Assembly: GCA_049596455.1 (NCBI GenBank)
Contig: JBMYLP010000008.1
Coordinates: 1 to 64,000 of the forward strand
Direction: 5' to 3'
DNA from: UBA7446 sp049596455
Lineage (GTDB): Bacteria > Bacteroidota > Bacteroidia > Flavobacteriales > Flavobacteriaceae
Length of the DNA stretch: 64,000 bases
In this document: positions 62,768-64,000 of the stretch, piece after piece
Position numbering within the stretch: the stretch's first letter is position 1
Layout of the letters: every line of letters begins with the position of its first letter
Notes under the pieces: generated by a model
Database searches by the model: none
What the model was told of the DNA's origin: nothing
The model's input: only the letters and a program-made list of their open reading frames with translations
Made by a program: the position numbers and the translations under genes

Positions 62768-62806
62768 TAAAAATAAAAAAAGCATCTCAGTGTGGATGAG
62801 ATGCTT
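62768..62806 (-). terminator. intrinsic terminator after rplY
   Basis: Perfect 10-bp stem AAGCATCTCA (62780-62789) / TGAGATGCTT (62797-62806) with a 7-nt loop. Read on the minus strand it is followed by TTTTTTTATTTTT. It ends the prs-rplY transcript and lies 3 nt before the pth start codon. Confidence 0.9.
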
Positions 62807-62829
62807 CTGTATATTTATTAAAAGAAATT

Positions 62830-63456
62830 TTATTCTTCTGCTGGCGTAGCTTCTTCAGCTCCTTCTTCAGCTCCTTCAACTTCTTCAACTTCTTCGGTTT
62901 TTATCGAAGTTCTAGAAGTACGTACTTGACATACTACCGTGTTGTCTGGGTGTAAGAACTTAAAGGCTTCGTTTGCCAACTCGGTAACATACAATTTGTT
63001 TCCAAGCTCAAGACCAGAAATATCCGCCTCGATAGTATCAGGAAGGTTGGCAGGAATTGCACGTACGCGAAGCTTACGTTTGTTGCGACGCAATACCCCA
63101 CCCGAGTTAAGTACTCCTGGCGCAGCTCCTTTAAGTACTACAGGAATATCCATTGATACTTCTTTGTCGTCGAACAGTTGGTAAAAGTCGACGTGAAGGA
63201 TTTTATCCGACACTGGGTGAAACTGAATGTCCTGCAAAATGGCATTAAACGTTCCGTTATCGCCAAGGTCGATAACCACCGTATGCGCATTGGGAGTATA
63301 TACAAGCTTAGCAAACGCTCTTTCGTCTGCAGCAAAGTGCACTGGCGTTTCCCCTCCGTATAATACGCAAGGAACCTGTCCAGCATTACGTAAGGCTTTG
63401 GTAGCTACCTTGCCCACGCTTTCTCTTTTAGATCCGTTGATGGTAATTGATTTCAT
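62830..63456 (-). CDS. rplY: 50S ribosomal protein L25/general stress protein Ctc
   Basis: 208 residues. N-terminal L25 domain (about 1-90; AFAKLVYTPNAHTVVIDLG), then the Ctc/TL5 C-terminal domain (about 95-183; GVLRRNKRKLRVRAIPANLP) and an acidic tail (EVEEVEGAEEGAEEA). It binds 5S rRNA. It begins 12 nt after the prs stop, in the same transcript, and ends 23 nt before the intrinsic terminator. Confidence 0.96.
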   Translation of the reverse strand: MKSITINGSKRESVGKVATKALRNAGQVPCVLYGGETPVHFAADERAFAKLVYTPNAHTVVIDLGDNGTFNAILQDIQFHPVSDKILHVDFYQLFDDKEVSMDIPVVLKGAAPGVLNSGGVLRRNKRKLRVRAIPANLPDTIEADISGLELGNKLYVTELANEAFKFLHPDNTVVCQVRTSRTSIKTEEVEEVEGAEEGAEEATPAEE

Positions 63457-63468
63457 ATTTAGTATTTA

Positions 63469-64000
63469 TTACATGACAAATTTGCCTGAGATTGATTCGT
63501 TATGGTGTACGTTGTACATCACCTCGGCAAACAATTGAGCACAGCTCAATACTTTAATTTTTTTACTTTCTTTCTTTAGCGGAATAGAGTCGGTAACAAT
63601 GAGTTCTGTAAGCTTTGACGCCTCTACACGTTCGTAAGCTTCACCCGATAACAACGGATGCGTACATACCGCACGAACACTTGCAGCACCACGCGCTATC
63701 ATAAGGTCAGCAGCTTTGGTAAGTGTACCTGCTGTGTCAACCATATCGTCTACAAGTACGACATTTTTACCTTTAACTTCCCCAATAAGTTCCATGTGCG
63801 AAATGATATTCGCTTTTTTACGCTGTTTGTAACAGATAACTACATCGCTTTCCAAATATTTTGAATAGGCATAGGCACGTTTTGAACCCCCCATGTCAGG
63901 CGATGCAATAGTAAGGTTGTCGATGTTAAGTGACTTTAAATAAGGCAAAAACAGAGACGATGCAAATAAGTGGTCTACAGGTTTTTCAAAAAACCCTTGA
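63469..64000 (-). CDS. prs: ribose-phosphate pyrophosphokinase (5' part outside window)
   Basis: The reading frame runs to the window edge; about 176 C-terminal residues are present. They begin QGFFEKPVDHLFASSLFLPYL, the conserved middle of PRPP synthetase. The ribose-5-phosphate loop VVLVDDMVDTAGTL and THPLLSGEAYERVEAS follow. It makes PRPP from ATP and ribose-5-phosphate. rplY follows after 12 nt, a common pairing. Confidence 0.95.
   Translation of the reverse strand, partial: QGFFEKPVDHLFASSLFLPYLKSLNIDNLTIASPDMGGSKRAYAYSKYLESDVVICYKQRKKANIISHMELIGEVKGKNVVLVDDMVDTAGTLTKAADLMIARGAASVRAVCTHPLLSGEAYERVEASKLTELIVTDSIPLKKESKKIKVLSCAQLFAEVMYNVHHNESISGKFVM

Noticed and set aside
1..64000. CRISPR arrays, toxin-antitoxin pairs, restriction systems, prophage genes
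   Set aside because: I looked for regular spaced repeats and the usual gene families on both strands and saw none.

Overview
The window looks like a chromosome segment of a marine member of the Flavobacteriaceae (Bacteroidota). The evidence is a SusC/SusD polysaccharide utilisation locus (PUL), carotenoid genes, low GC, TAnnTTTG-type promoter boxes, weak Shine-Dalgarno sequences, and flavobacterial families such as DUF4286, an L25/CTC-type rplY and an OlsF-like fused acyltransferase. The species cannot be named from the sequence alone.

Layout. 1-4010: sugar-lipid and envelope genes (partial GT39/ArnT-type transferase, GT2 polyprenyl-phosphate glycosyltransferase, LPG-synthase-TM-like membrane protein, UDP-uronate/hexose 4-epimerase, PAP2 phosphatase). 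4054-7451: phytoene desaturase crtI, pirin, a metal-binding-domain/MauE-like membrane protein and an FMN reductase. 7502-11837 (minus strand): a compact phytate-type operon of TonB-dependent receptor, beta-propeller phytase and a second secreted propeller-like protein. 11967-14756: a crtA-crtD-cruF carotenoid operon whose last stop codon lies inside a tRNA-Arg(CCU) gene. A partial copy of the tRNA 3' end and a tail-to-tail Rieske-like lipoprotein with rearranged cluster ligands follow.

15629-43093 is a 27-kb beta-1,3/1,6-glucan (laminarin-type) PUL. A membrane-bound propeller/YYY/LuxR-HTH regulator is followed by a candidate operator-promoter (tandem 11-bp repeat, inverted repeat, TAnnTTTG box). 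Then come susC, susD, a surface glycan-binding lipoprotein, a strong stem-loop, a clan-A glycosidase fused to what looks like an outer-membrane beta-barrel, a CBM lipoprotein, two GH16 laminarinases, a GH149-like phosphorylase, GH17, GH30, an MFS/GPH transporter fused to GH17, a free cytoplasmic GH17 and a GH3 carrying a pair of EF hands. Inferred flow: GH16 enzymes cut the glucan at the cell surface, SusCD imports oligosaccharides, GH17/GH30/GH3 lipoproteins trim and debranch them in the periplasm, the fusion transporter brings them into the cytoplasm, and GH149 and GH17 act there.

43130-64000 is mostly housekeeping: CBS protein, SSB-like protein, HDAC-like deacetylase, a short metG, yraN, mfd, aspartate kinase, an OlsF-like acyltransferase, arsC, and a long minus-strand set (prs, rplY, pth, ribF, serS, DUF4286, rsmA, mgtE, a 2-hydroxyacid dehydrogenase). 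A clear intrinsic terminator separates rplY from pth. No CRISPR array, insertion sequence, prophage or rRNA was seen. No stretch longer than 300 bases lacks a gene; the largest gap (15404-15628) is regulatory or start-site DNA.
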